Part shown: piece by piece, positions 1 to 7,728 of the stretch
Numbering within the stretch: the stretch's first letter is position 1
Layout: every line of letters starts with the position of its first letter
Assembly (NCBI GenBank): GCA_002722885.1
Contig: PBNE01000013.1
Span: 1-64,000 of the forward strand
DNA: 64,000 bases
Source of the DNA: Rhodospirillaceae bacterium
GTDB taxonomy: Bacteria; Pseudomonadota; Alphaproteobacteria; SP197
Direction of reading: 5' to 3'
The notes under the pieces: model-generated
The model's input: the letters and a program-made list of their open reading frames with translations, nothing else
Told to the model about the DNA's origin: nothing
The model's database searches: none
Translations under genes and position numbers: made by a program

Positions 1-2
1 TG

Positions 3-455
3 GGTGGCGTGATCGCCGAAGCTCTGCACGCCAACGGCAACGATGTCGTGTTCGTGACCTCGGCCGATGCGGTGTCGCCAGAATGCCACGGCACGCTGGA
101 CCAATCCCGCATCCAGGCGCGCCTGATCGATCTGGGCATCGATATCGTGACTGCCCATATGCTGAAGGGCTTCACGAGCACAGAAGCCCGGTTGGCGTGT
201 AGCTACAGTGGCCACGAACGGTGGGCAAACTGCGACAACGTAGTCGTCGTGACGTCACGAGAGCCCAACGACGCGCTGTATCGCGAACTTTCCGCCGCCA
301 CGGATCGTCTGGCATCCGCCGGGATCAAGACGCTGCGTCAGATCGGTGACTGCGAGGCACCGCACCTGATCGCCACGGCCGTGCATTCCGGCCACCTCTT
401 TGCCCGCACACTGGACGGCGAAGACCACGTCAAACGCGACCGCGTGGTGGTGTAG
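3..455 (+). CDS. C-terminal part of a FadH/trimethylamine-dehydrogenase-type flavin oxidoreductase (5' truncated by window edge)
   Basis: The frame is open from the first bases of the window, so only the end of the gene is here. The visible residues begin with GGVIAEAL, which matches the start of the second nucleotide-binding fold of FadH/TMADH-like enzymes, where a loop ending in GG is followed by an (A/I)E helix. After that come the typical RIQARLIDLGIDIV segment and a C-terminal NCDNVVVVTSREPND stretch. The FMN barrel and the Fe-S cysteines would lie upstream, out of view. Two complete relatives occur in this window (32407-34362 and 44909-46876). The substrate cannot be told from this fragment. 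Family assignment is fairly sure, function is not. Confidence 0.7.
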   Translation, partial: GGVIAEALHANGNDVVFVTSADAVSPECHGTLDQSRIQARLIDLGIDIVTAHMLKGFTSTEARLACSYSGHERWANCDNVVVVTSREPNDALYRELSAATDRLASAGIKTLRQIGDCEAPHLIATAVHSGHLFARTLDGEDHVKRDRVVV

Positions 456-458
456 ACC

Positions 459-1220
459 TTGGAGCGTCTTATCCGTCACCTGCACGATTACCTTGAGGGC
501 CGCTGCACACCGCACAAGGTGTTTCAGCTCGAAACGATCGGCTGCCTGCTCGACGCCGACTAGTCCGGCGCCATGCCTTACAGCGAGATCATACGCCACG
601 GAGACTTCGGGCTGCGCACCTTCAGTGGTCTGGACGGCGAGATGTCGGCTGTAGACGGGCGCTTCTATCGCTTTGGCCCCGACGGATCGGGCTCACCGGT
701 CGATCCCGAAAACCAGGCACAGTTTGCGGTGGTTAAGCACTTCCAGACGGACTTCACGATCCGGCTCGATGGTCCCTGCTCACTTGAGGCAGTCCAACAG
801 ACCATCGATGAGGCTCTGCCTGAACGTGACGCGATGTGCGCGGTGAAGATCAGCGCCTGTTTCGACGATCTGCAGTTCCGTGTGATGCGGCGACAAGCCA
901 ACGGCACTGACCTCGACACAGCGAGCCAGAGTCAGGCCGAGTTCCATGAAGAGGGATTACGGGGAGTTCTTGTGGGGCTCCGTTTTCCGAGCGATTCCGC
1001 GCCGGTCGGCGTGCCCGGCTATCACCTGCATCTGGTCATCGATGATGGTCGCTTGGGCGGTCACTGCCACGGTGCTACGATGAGCGACATCACCATCGAA
1101 ATGGACGACACCGACCATCTTCATCTGGCCGCAGACGATGGCATGACACGCCTGACGGCCGGCCTGACCCAGAACGACCGGGACAGGCTCGAACGAGTCG
1201 AACGGGAGCGACGGACATGA
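459..1220 (+). pseudogene. budA: acetolactate decarboxylase (BudA/AlsD family) interrupted by an in-frame amber codon
   Basis: Acetolactate decarboxylase converts 2-acetolactate to acetoin. The frame from ATG 573 gives 215 residues with the family hallmarks HGDFGLRTFSGLDGEM, an FAVVKHF segment, GVLVGLRFP, and the zinc site GYHLHLVIDDGRLGGHCHG with its three histidines. The usual protein is about 235-260 residues. The missing N-terminus is still readable upstream in the same frame (CTPHKVFQLETIGCLLDAD, about positions 507-560, like the VFQxSTxxAL start of AlsD), but a TAG at 561-563 separates it from the rest. A TTG at 459 could be the original start. The gene overlaps the next start by 4 bp (ATGA), so it sits in an operon. 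Translation from ATG 573 would lack the conserved N-terminal strand; I call it a probable pseudogene. Confidence 0.8.
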
Positions 1221-1885
1221 TCACACTCTTCAACAGCCCCGCCTCCACCGCGATGTCCGCGCATGCCGCACTGGAGGAAATCGGTTGCGCCTACGAGAAC
1301 CGCTGGATCGACATCGACATTCCGCTGGAACAGCGTGACACCGAGTTTCAGGCGCTCACACCCCATGGCGCCGTGCCGGTTCTGGTCGATGACGACGGCA
1401 CGGTCGTGTTCGAAGGCACGGCCATCCTGATCTACCTCTGCGAACGCTTTCCGGAGGCTGGGCTCGGCCCTACCGTCGGAGAACCCGGCCGTGGGGACTT
1501 CCTGAAATGGATGACCTATATGACCAACACACTGCAGATCGCCATGCAGATCTACTTCATGCCGTTCTGGCACACGACGGCGGAAACCGGTCACGAGGAG
1601 ATCAGCGCCCAGGGGATCGCGCGGCTCGACACCAGCTGGCGGCTGCTCGACGAGGTCTGTGCGGCAAACGGGCCGTACCTGTTGGGCGATCGATTCAGCG
1701 CCTGCGACCTGTACCTGCAGATGTTGTCGCTCTGGCACCGGGACACGGACGCGATGCGGTCGCGCTATCCGCATGTGAAACGCTGCGCCGAACTGGTCGA
1801 GGAGCGTCCGGCTATGCAGCACATCATGCGGTTTCACGGCCCGAACTGGGATGCCCATCATCCGGACTATCCAGGACCGCCCTGA
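1217..1885 (+). CDS. glutathione S-transferase family protein
   Basis: A 222-residue protein of normal GST length. The N-terminal thioredoxin-like domain (about residues 1-80) contains the cis-proline region GAVPVLVDDDGTVVFEGTAI, where the E-(G/S)-T/S-A-I motif binds the glutathione gamma-glutamyl group. The all-helical C-terminal domain holds LGDRFSACDLYLQML, the usual N-capping/hydrophobic-staple segment. GSTs conjugate or isomerise electrophilic substrates with glutathione in the cytoplasm; the class and substrate are not evident. The start ATG overlaps the stop of the acetolactate decarboxylase gene (ATGA), which points to translational coupling. The gene itself looks intact. Confidence 0.85.
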   Translation: MITLFNSPASTAMSAHAALEEIGCAYENRWIDIDIPLEQRDTEFQALTPHGAVPVLVDDDGTVVFEGTAILIYLCERFPEAGLGPTVGEPGRGDFLKWMTYMTNTLQIAMQIYFMPFWHTTAETGHEEISAQGIARLDTSWRLLDEVCAANGPYLLGDRFSACDLYLQMLSLWHRDTDAMRSRYPHVKRCAELVEERPAMQHIMRFHGPNWDAHHPDYPGPP

Positions 1886-2007
1886 TCCCTTCCGGGCACG
1901 GCAACCAGTCTGTGTCGCGCTTCACCCACAACCACGTCCGCACGGGCGTTGCCAAGAATCTGGCAGTGCGCCATACAGCGCAAACCGAGCAGCACGGGGA
2001 GCGAACC

Positions 2008-2658
2008 TTGCCTGAAGTCCTACGCCTGTTTGATCGCAACCGGATGTGGTCCGACCGTCTGAAAGAGATCAACCCGGACTATTTCTCCAATCTCGCCAAG
2101 CAGCAGAAGCCCGAGATTTTTTGGATCGGCTGCGCCGACAGCCGCGTGGCGGCCAACCAGATCATCGACCTGCCGCCCGGTGAGGTGTTCGTTCACCGCA
2201 ACATCGCCAATGTCGTAGTGCATTCGGACCTCAACTGCCTGTCGGTGCTGCAGTACGCCGTCGAGGTCCTTGGCGTTCGTGCTGTCATTGTCTGCGGCCA
2301 CTACGGCTGCGGCGGCGTGGCGGCCTCGATGACCGACGACGATCACGGCCTGATCGACAACTGGCTCAATCACATCCGCAACGTGCAGCGGCTCCATCAT
2401 GATGAGCTGGAGGGGCTGGACCACCATCAGCGCGAACACCGACTGTGCGAACTCAACGTCATCGAACAGGTGCGCAACGTCACCAAGACCACGATTGTCC
2501 GGGATGCCTGGCGGGCCGGCAATGGACCGGAGGTTCACGGCTGGGTCTACGGTCTGGGCGACGGCCTGCTGCGGCAGCTTTGCGTTCAGAAACCTGACGA
2601 CGCCGAGCTGAACGTGCTGCCCAGCCCCACCAAAGAAGACTGCGATGTTCATCCCTGA
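2008..2658 (+). CDS. can: beta-class carbonic anhydrase
   Basis: A 216-residue enzyme that interconverts CO2 and bicarbonate. The zinc ligands of the family are all present: C42-A-D44-S-R46, H98 and C101 (GHYGCGG), followed by LINNWL-like LIDNWLNHIR and a C-terminal GWVYGLGDGLLR. I chose the TTG at 2008 as start because it follows a GGGGAG ribosome-binding site at good spacing, gives the usual N-terminal helix, and places the ligands at residue numbers like those of E. coli Can. The frame is open further upstream across the GST gene, but that part is only a shadow. The 3' end overlaps the bestrophin-type gene by 14 bp, so the two were probably co-translated. Confidence 0.92.
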   Translation: MPEVLRLFDRNRMWSDRLKEINPDYFSNLAKQQKPEIFWIGCADSRVAANQIIDLPPGEVFVHRNIANVVVHSDLNCLSVLQYAVEVLGVRAVIVCGHYGCGGVAASMTDDDHGLIDNWLNHIRNVQRLHHDELEGLDHHQREHRLCELNVIEQVRNVTKTTIVRDAWRAGNGPEVHGWVYGLGDGLLRQLCVQKPDDAELNVLPSPTKEDCDVHP

Positions 2659-3649
2659 ATCGATCACTGCGCGATCGGCTCTGCAGGAATCACGCGGCAT
2701 TCTGGCCGTCAGCCGCCTTTACGCCCTGACGATCGTGTTGTTGCGCGAGTTCACGAACTTCCATTTCCTTTCGATCCCCACCGCACCCGTGACGGTGACG
2801 AGCGTCGCCGTCTCGCTCTATCTCGGGTTCAAGAGCAACCAGGCCTACGGCAGCTGGTGAGAAGCGCGCATGGTCTGGGGCGCGATCATCAACGGCAGCC
2901 GCTTCTGGGCAAACGCCGTGAAGTCTCTCACGATGGCCGAAGACGGCACGCCGGTTGATTCCGAGACCCGGCGCGGGCTGATTATCCGGCACCTCGCCTG
3001 GCTGAACGTCCTGGCCTTCTAGCTTCACAGGAAGGGCCGCAAGCGCGGTGAGAGCAAAGCACGCATCTTCAATCACTATGCGGTGCTGGAAGGGCGTGAG
3101 TATCACCGCGACTCGGAGTGCTACCGGCGTCTTCTCGACGGCGCGGAACTGCAAGCCCTCGAAGGCAAGACCAATCACGCGGCCCAGATCATGATCCGCC
3201 AGGGCGAGACCCTGGCCGAACTGGCAGGCAGTGGGCGTATCGACAGCTATTGTCATGTCGCACTGAACCAGTTGATTCAGCGCAACTACGACAACCAGGG
3301 CGCCTGCGAGCGGATCGAGAACACGCCCTTCCCGATGGCCGTGGATTTCTTTGGCCGTGCCTTCACCTGGATCTTCATCGACGCCTTCAAGGGTAAGGTC
3401 TCGTTGCACAGCTTCAACGCCAGCGAGGCATCGATCTATGTCTTCATCGTCATTCCGTTCTCGATGATGATCTCCTGGATCTTCTTTTACATCGAGAAGG
3501 TGAGCGAGAGCCTGGAGGACCCGTTCGACGGCATGCCCCACGACGTCCCGATCTCGACGCTGGTGCGGACCATCGAGACAGACCTCTATGAAATTCTGGG
3601 CGAGACGACGTCGGATAAGAAGCCATTGGGCAACGGTATCGCGTTCTAG
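2645..3649 (+). pseudogene. bestrophin-family (UPF0187) anion channel gene with two in-frame stops
   Basis: One reading frame from ATG 2645 to the stop at 3649 encodes a bestrophin-like protein of about 334 residues, but it is cut by TGA at 2858-2860 and TAG at 3020-3022. The first part carries the SLYLGFKSNQAYGSW segment. In the family this is followed by W-E-A-R, and here the next codon is TGA and then EAR, so a Trp codon (TGG) has probably become a stop. The long last part (from about 3083) has ACERIENTPFPMAVDFFGRA and DPFDGMPHDVPI, typical of the C-terminal half. Bestrophins are pentameric anion/bicarbonate channels in the membrane. The overlap with carbonic anhydrase suggests a former bicarbonate-handling pair. 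Confidence 0.82.
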
Positions 3650-3654
3650 GCACG

Positions 3655-5028
3655 TCAGGCCGGCGTGGTGGTGCGGACAACGAACTCCTCGGAGACTTCG
3701 AGATATCGATCCACATCCGCTTCGGTGTGGGCGAAGGAACAAGCCGGGCCGGCGGTATCGAGCGCTTCCCAGATGCCCCGGTTAGCCATGAACACACGGC
3801 GGGTGTTGGAGAAGAAGATATCCATGGTCGCCGCCGAATCGACGGTGTTGCGCGGCAGTTCCGGACCCAGAACCCAGCCTGACCGGCCACCAATCAGGGG
3901 CGCACGCCAGTTGAGGCTGCGGCGGGCAAAGATTGCCTCGAGCCCTTCGGCCAACCTAATGCCAAGGGCATCGACCCGGGCGTACTGCTCAGCTGAAAGG
4001 CATTCTTCCAGCGCCGCACGCGCGACAGCCATGATCAGGGCGCTGGCATAAGTGGTGCCGCCGGTCGTGATCGCGGCGCTCCCGTCTTCGATGGGCGACG
4101 GCGGGCGTGAGTTGGCTTCATACACCTCCGCGAGATCAGCGGACATTCCGTAGGCCGCGAAGGGTACGCCACTGCCGAGCCCCTTGCCGACTGTGACGGC
4201 ATCGGGTTTGAGCCCCCAGAGGTTCACAAGACCTCCATAAGCGAAGGAATGGGTGTGCGCCTCATCAAAGAAAAGCAGAGCGCCAGCCTCGCGGATCAAT
4301 GCCTGAGCCCGGGGCCAGAAATCGTCGTCCGGGAAGATGATGTTGAAATTGGTCAGCATGGGCTCGCTCAACACGCAGGCGATGTCGCCTGCCGCCAGAG
4401 CCGCCTCGAGCGACGCCATATCGTTGAAGGGAATCGTGACCTCACCGCGCGACGCGTTGGAAGCCATCCCCGGCGTATCGGCCCTGGGTCCGTCACCATC
4501 GACGCGCCCCAACACATCGACAACATCCCCGTGATACTTGCCTTCAAACATCAGCACGCGATCACGGCCGGTGTACACACGGGCTAGGCGAATGAGCTCG
4601 GCATTTGAGTTGGAGGCAGCACCCGTGAACTGCCAGAACGGAAGTCCTACACGCTCGGCGAGGTTCTGCGTTGCGGCAATCGCGTCCTCGGTGGGCAAGA
4701 GATACGACGAACCTCGGGATGCACGATCAGTCAACGCCCGAGTTACGGGCTCGGGCGCAAAGCCGAGGAAGCCCGCGATGTCCACCTGGTTCATGTCGAG
4801 ATAACGATGACCATCGACGTCGGTGAACCAGGCCCCGACGCCGGTGTCGGGAAAGATCGTGGGGTGCTCATAGAGCCCGGTCATCCATGACATCGGCACG
4901 CCATTGGGCATCGATGCACGACCACGCTCCCGCAACTCGAGAGAGCGCAGGTGCGTGCGCGCAAACTCTATGTTCTCTGATTCACGAAGGGCGTGAATAG
5001 CGGCTTGATCGAGGCGTTCAAGAGACAT
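3655..5028 (-). CDS. class III PLP-dependent aminotransferase (glutamate-1-semialdehyde aminomutase-like)
   Basis: A 457-residue fold-type I PLP enzyme. The cofactor-binding residues are visible: the phosphate-binding TGAASNSNAEL loop near residue 135, the pyridine-nitrogen aspartate in LLFFDEAHTHSF (D255), and the Schiff-base lysine K282 in TVGKGLGSGVPFAAYG. The N-terminal ANG-x-VP-x-SWM style segment followed by FTDVDGHRYLDMN resembles the GSA-aminomutase branch rather than the omega-transaminases. True HemL is about 430 residues and highly conserved; this one is divergent, so I expect an amino-acid or amine aminotransferase or mutase. It is the last gene of a minus-strand series that includes a PotD-like binding protein and an amine oxidase. 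The ribosome-binding site is weak. Confidence 0.8.
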   Translation of the reverse strand: MSLERLDQAAIHALRESENIEFARTHLRSLELRERGRASMPNGVPMSWMTGLYEHPTIFPDTGVGAWFTDVDGHRYLDMNQVDIAGFLGFAPEPVTRALTDRASRGSSYLLPTEDAIAATQNLAERVGLPFWQFTGAASNSNAELIRLARVYTGRDRVLMFEGKYHGDVVDVLGRVDGDGPRADTPGMASNASRGEVTIPFNDMASLEAALAAGDIACVLSEPMLTNFNIIFPDDDFWPRAQALIREAGALLFFDEAHTHSFAYGGLVNLWGLKPDAVTVGKGLGSGVPFAAYGMSADLAEVYEANSRPPSPIEDGSAAITTGGTTYASALIMAVARAALEECLSAEQYARVDALGIRLAEGLEAIFARRSLNWRAPLIGGRSGWVLGPELPRNTVDSAATMDIFFSNTRRVFMANRGIWEALDTAGPACSFAHTEADVDRYLEVSEEFVVRTTTPA

Positions 5029-5070
5029 GAAAACAATCCAGTCGGGCCGCCGTGAGGGCAGCGGGAGTGA

Positions 5071-5445
5071 TCAGCCCACAGGCTCGTGAAGATGGAAGAC
5101 CTTGTTCATGATGACCCACTGGCCATCCAGCTTCAGCAGGGTGAAGAAATCCGTGTAGCAATCGCCAGTCCAGTTATCGATTTCCAGACGTACAGTCGCC
5201 ACCGATTCAGCAAGGTCGATGCTGGCGATCCGCGCCTGAATGTCGGGCGCGGCACCGTTCTCGTCGTTGAAGTCGAACAGTTCCTGGATTGGACCGGCCA
5301 TCAGGTCGGGACCTGCGTAGCCGTAAATCCCGGCATCGGCATGAAAGGCCGGCTTCATGATTGCGCTCTTACCCTGTCTGGCGCCATCAACATAGAGCTC
5401 GATGACCTTGCTGATGGCATCATGTTCGGCGACTGCATTGCCCAT
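5071..5445 (-). CDS. NTF2-like (SnoaL / putative lumazine-binding) small protein
   Basis: A 124-residue protein of the NTF2-like cone fold: an N-terminal helix pair (ISKVIELYVDGARQG), a region about FHADAGIYGYAG and GPIQELFDF, and a C-terminal sheet VATVRLEIDNWTGDCYTDFFTLLKLDGQWVI in which the D-x-F-x-LLK-x-DG-x-W-x-I pattern is characteristic. Members are enzymes or binding proteins with no conserved single activity, so I give no function. ATG 5445 is chosen because GGGGGAGAG stands just ahead of it; the open frame goes on upstream without a better start. It lies between the aminotransferase and the PotD-like gene but is separated from the latter by a strong terminator. Confidence 0.7.
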   Translation of the reverse strand: MGNAVAEHDAISKVIELYVDGARQGKSAIMKPAFHADAGIYGYAGPDLMAGPIQELFDFNDENGAAPDIQARIASIDLAESVATVRLEIDNWTGDCYTDFFTLLKLDGQWVIMNKVFHLHEPVG

Positions 5446-5542
5446 AGTGGACTCTCCCCCGTGCGGTGTTGTTTTGGTCTGCCCGTCCCATAACATTAGT
5501 CTGTTTTCCGATCCAAGGTAGTACAACGGCGCTACCACAACG

Positions 5543-5574
5543 AAAAAGCCCCGGGACCGCACAGCCCCGGGGCT
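5543..5574 (-). terminator. rho-independent terminator of the PotD-like gene
   Basis: A perfect 9-bp stem (5547-5555 with 5566-5574, AGCCCCGGG / CCCGGGGCT) with a 10-nt loop. Read on the minus strand it is followed directly by a run of five T. It lies just past the stop of the minus-strand gene 5599-6720 and should stop its transcript before the NTF2-like gene. Confidence 0.9.
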
Positions 5575-5598
5575 AATCTCATCGATCACAATTGATGA

Positions 5599-6720
5599 TC
5601 AGTAGCCAGCGCGGACTTCGTCCCACAGGCGGATGTAGCTCTCTTCAACATCAGGTGCGAGCGCCTGGAAGAAGATGCCGCTGTCGAGCAGCGCAGACGG
5701 AGTCGAAAGACCCAGCTCTGAGAGAACTTCCTCCGGCACGAGATCGAATGCCTTCTTGTTGGCGTGGCCGTAGCCCCAGTTCGAGATCTCGTAGGCACCG
5801 GCCTCAGGGCTGGCGAAGGCATTGATCAGGTCATAGGCCTCATCGACGAACTGTGTCTCCGAATGCATCACCAAACCGCAGCACCATGTGAAGATACCTT
5901 CCTTGGGCACGCCAAGGCCGACGTCGTAACCCTGCGCTTTCAGGGTGACATACGCATCGTTCCAGCCGTAGCTGGCCACGAGTTCGCCGGATGCCAGGGC
6001 CTGCACGGCCTCCGTCTGGTCGGACCAGTACATCCGCATGTTGTCGCGCTGTGTGGCAACCATCTTGCGGACTTCAACAAGCTGTTCCTCGGTCAGGGTG
6101 AAGATGTTCTCATAACCCAGAACAAGCGCCGAAATCTCGACGATAGCACCGGCCGAATCGTAGAAGCCGAGACGGTTCGCGAACTGATCGGAATAGAAGA
6201 TCTCCCAAGAGACATTCTCGTCGCGCCACTCTTCGCCAACCAGATCACGGCGATAGATGATGGTGGAGTTACCCCAGTCGATAGGCATGAAGTAGCGCTG
6301 ACCGTCGATCACCGAACCTTCGATGTTTTCGAGGCTGGCGAACATGTCCCCAAGATACTCAAGGCGACTGGGATCGAGCGCCTGGATGATCCCGCCGTCC
6401 TTCCACTTGAAGAGCTCGTAAGTGCAGGGCGCCATGACATCGGGCTGGAAGCCGCCGGCGCGCATCTTCTGGAATGCTTCGTCCTCGGAACCCCAAAAAG
6501 TGTAGTCCGGCGCTTCGCCGTGCTTGTCCGTGTAGGACGTCACGAAGTTCGGGTCGTCATAGCCAGCCCAGCCGAAGTACATGGGCTTTTCCGCCGCCAT
6601 GGCCGATGTCGTGACCGGAACCGTGACCATGCTGACACCGAGTGCGGCTGCGGCCTTGTTGAAATCACGCCGCGACAGACTTCCGTCACGGACCATTGAA
6701 ACGATATCTCTTGCCTTCAT
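5599..6720 (-). CDS. PotD-like extracellular solute-binding protein, Tat-exported
   Basis: A 373-residue periplasmic binding protein of the spermidine/putrescine-binding type. The N-terminus has a twin-arginine signal (R17-R18 in SLSRRDFNKAAAALG, then VTTSAMAAE as cleavage region). The mature part has YFGWAGYDD at its first strand, PDVMAPCTYELFKW, the hinge region YFMPIDWGNSTIIYRRD and GYNDAY-like SYGWNDAYV, all in the usual PotD order. ATG 6720 is preferred over the GTG 15 nt upstream because GGGAGA precedes it. No ABC permease or ATPase genes are next to it, so it is an orphan component here. It probably binds a polyamine or amino acid; ligand unknown. Confidence 0.85.
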   Translation of the reverse strand: MKARDIVSMVRDGSLSRRDFNKAAAALGVSMVTVPVTTSAMAAEKPMYFGWAGYDDPNFVTSYTDKHGEAPDYTFWGSEDEAFQKMRAGGFQPDVMAPCTYELFKWKDGGIIQALDPSRLEYLGDMFASLENIEGSVIDGQRYFMPIDWGNSTIIYRRDLVGEEWRDENVSWEIFYSDQFANRLGFYDSAGAIVEISALVLGYENIFTLTEEQLVEVRKMVATQRDNMRMYWSDQTEAVQALASGELVASYGWNDAYVTLKAQGYDVGLGVPKEGIFTWCCGLVMHSETQFVDEAYDLINAFASPEAGAYEISNWGYGHANKKAFDLVPEEVLSELGLSTPSALLDSGIFFQALAPDVEESYIRLWDEVRAGY

Positions 6721-6798
6721 TGCTGTGTCTCCCACGCTAAATTCGGCATCATTGTTTCCGATTACTTCTTCCGCAGCAAGAAAACTCCGATTTTTCCC

Positions 6799-7689
6799 CT
6801 AGCGCCGCTCGACCGAGACCAGGGCGACACCGGCCACCGCCACACCCATACCGGCGACCGCAAGCAGCGCCAGCGTCTCATCAAAAAAGAGCCAGCCCAT
6901 CACCGCTGTCGTGGGCGGGCTGAGATAGAGCAAACTGGTCACCTTGGTCGCAGCACCACGGGCCACGAGATAGTAGAATGCCATAATGGCGATGACCGAC
7001 AGGCACACCGCCGACCAGACCAGAGCGAAGATGTACTCGCCGGTCCAGTCGGTCTCCATCGACTCGAACAGAACGGCCAGGACAAGAATCAGGACGCAAC
7101 TGCTGCAGTTCTGAACGGTCACCGTCGTTCTGACGTCAAAACCGGCGCAGAACTTCTTCTGGTAGAGCGTGCCGCCCGTGATCGCCACGAGTGCCATCAG
7201 ACCAAGCAGATATCCCAGCCAGACAGCCTCACCGATTATGACCTTTTCGGCCACGACCAGGCCCAGGCCTCCAAAACCCAGCACCAATCCGAGCTTCTGG
7301 CGAAAGCTCACGGTTTCGCCCAGGAATGGTCCGACGAGAGCGCTTGTGATGAGCGGCTGCAGGCCGACGACCAGCGCCATGATCCCTATCGAGACCCCGA
7401 GGTTGATGCCGTAGTAGACCCCGATCAGGTAACCGCTCTGAACCAGCACACCTGAGACAAGGACATGGCCGTAGTCCTTCCACCGACGCGGCCAACGTGT
7501 ACGCAGGGCAAGGCAGATCAGAAGCATGAGCACACTGGCGATCACGAACCGTGTGCCCAGGAAGGTGAGCGGCTCCGCGTAGGGCAGGCCGAACTTTGCC
7601 GCGACAAAACCGGTCGACCAGAACAGCAGGAACAACGCTGCGAACGCCACAAACATCGTCCCCGAAAGCGGAGCGGGCCGTTCGCTCAC
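6799..7689 (-). CDS. EamA/DMT-superfamily permease
   Basis: A 296-residue very hydrophobic protein with about ten predicted membrane segments arranged as two EamA repeats: repeat one covers FVAFAALFLLFWSTGFVAA to LVGPFLGETVSFRQK, repeat two covers LLGLMALVAITGGTLYQKK to LFFDETLALLAVAGMGV. The paired F-x-E-x(L/V)-S/L motifs at the end of each repeat and a central WPxxW-like RWPRRW loop are typical. Members export amino acids, purines or other metabolites from the cytoplasm. The start is uncertain: GTG 7689 gives the full first segment, while ATG 7656 follows GGGGA but is too close to it. It lies between the amidohydrolase and the PotD-like gene, all in one direction. Confidence 0.82.
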   Translation of the reverse strand: MSERPAPLSGTMFVAFAALFLLFWSTGFVAAKFGLPYAEPLTFLGTRFVIASVLMLLICLALRTRWPRRWKDYGHVLVSGVLVQSGYLIGVYYGINLGVSIGIMALVVGLQPLITSALVGPFLGETVSFRQKLGLVLGFGGLGLVVAEKVIIGEAVWLGYLLGLMALVAITGGTLYQKKFCAGFDVRTTVTVQNCSSCVLILVLAVLFESMETDWTGEYIFALVWSAVCLSVIAIMAFYYLVARGAATKVTSLLYLSPPTTAVMGWLFFDETLALLAVAGMGVAVAGVALVSVERR

Positions 7690-7728
7690 CGGACGGCCCG
7701 AAACGTCACATGTAGCCGTGAGGCTGCG

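Noticed and set aside
561-563. Pyrrolysine at the amber codon, tempting because methylamine-type enzymes are near
   Set aside because: The broken genes are not methylamine methyltransferases, no pylS, pylT, pylB, pylC or pylD genes are seen here, and other amber codons end normal genes.
2858-2860. Selenocysteine at TGA in the bestrophin frame
   Set aside because: The position is a conserved Trp, not a Cys, I see no convincing SECIS hairpin after it, and a TAG follows downstream.
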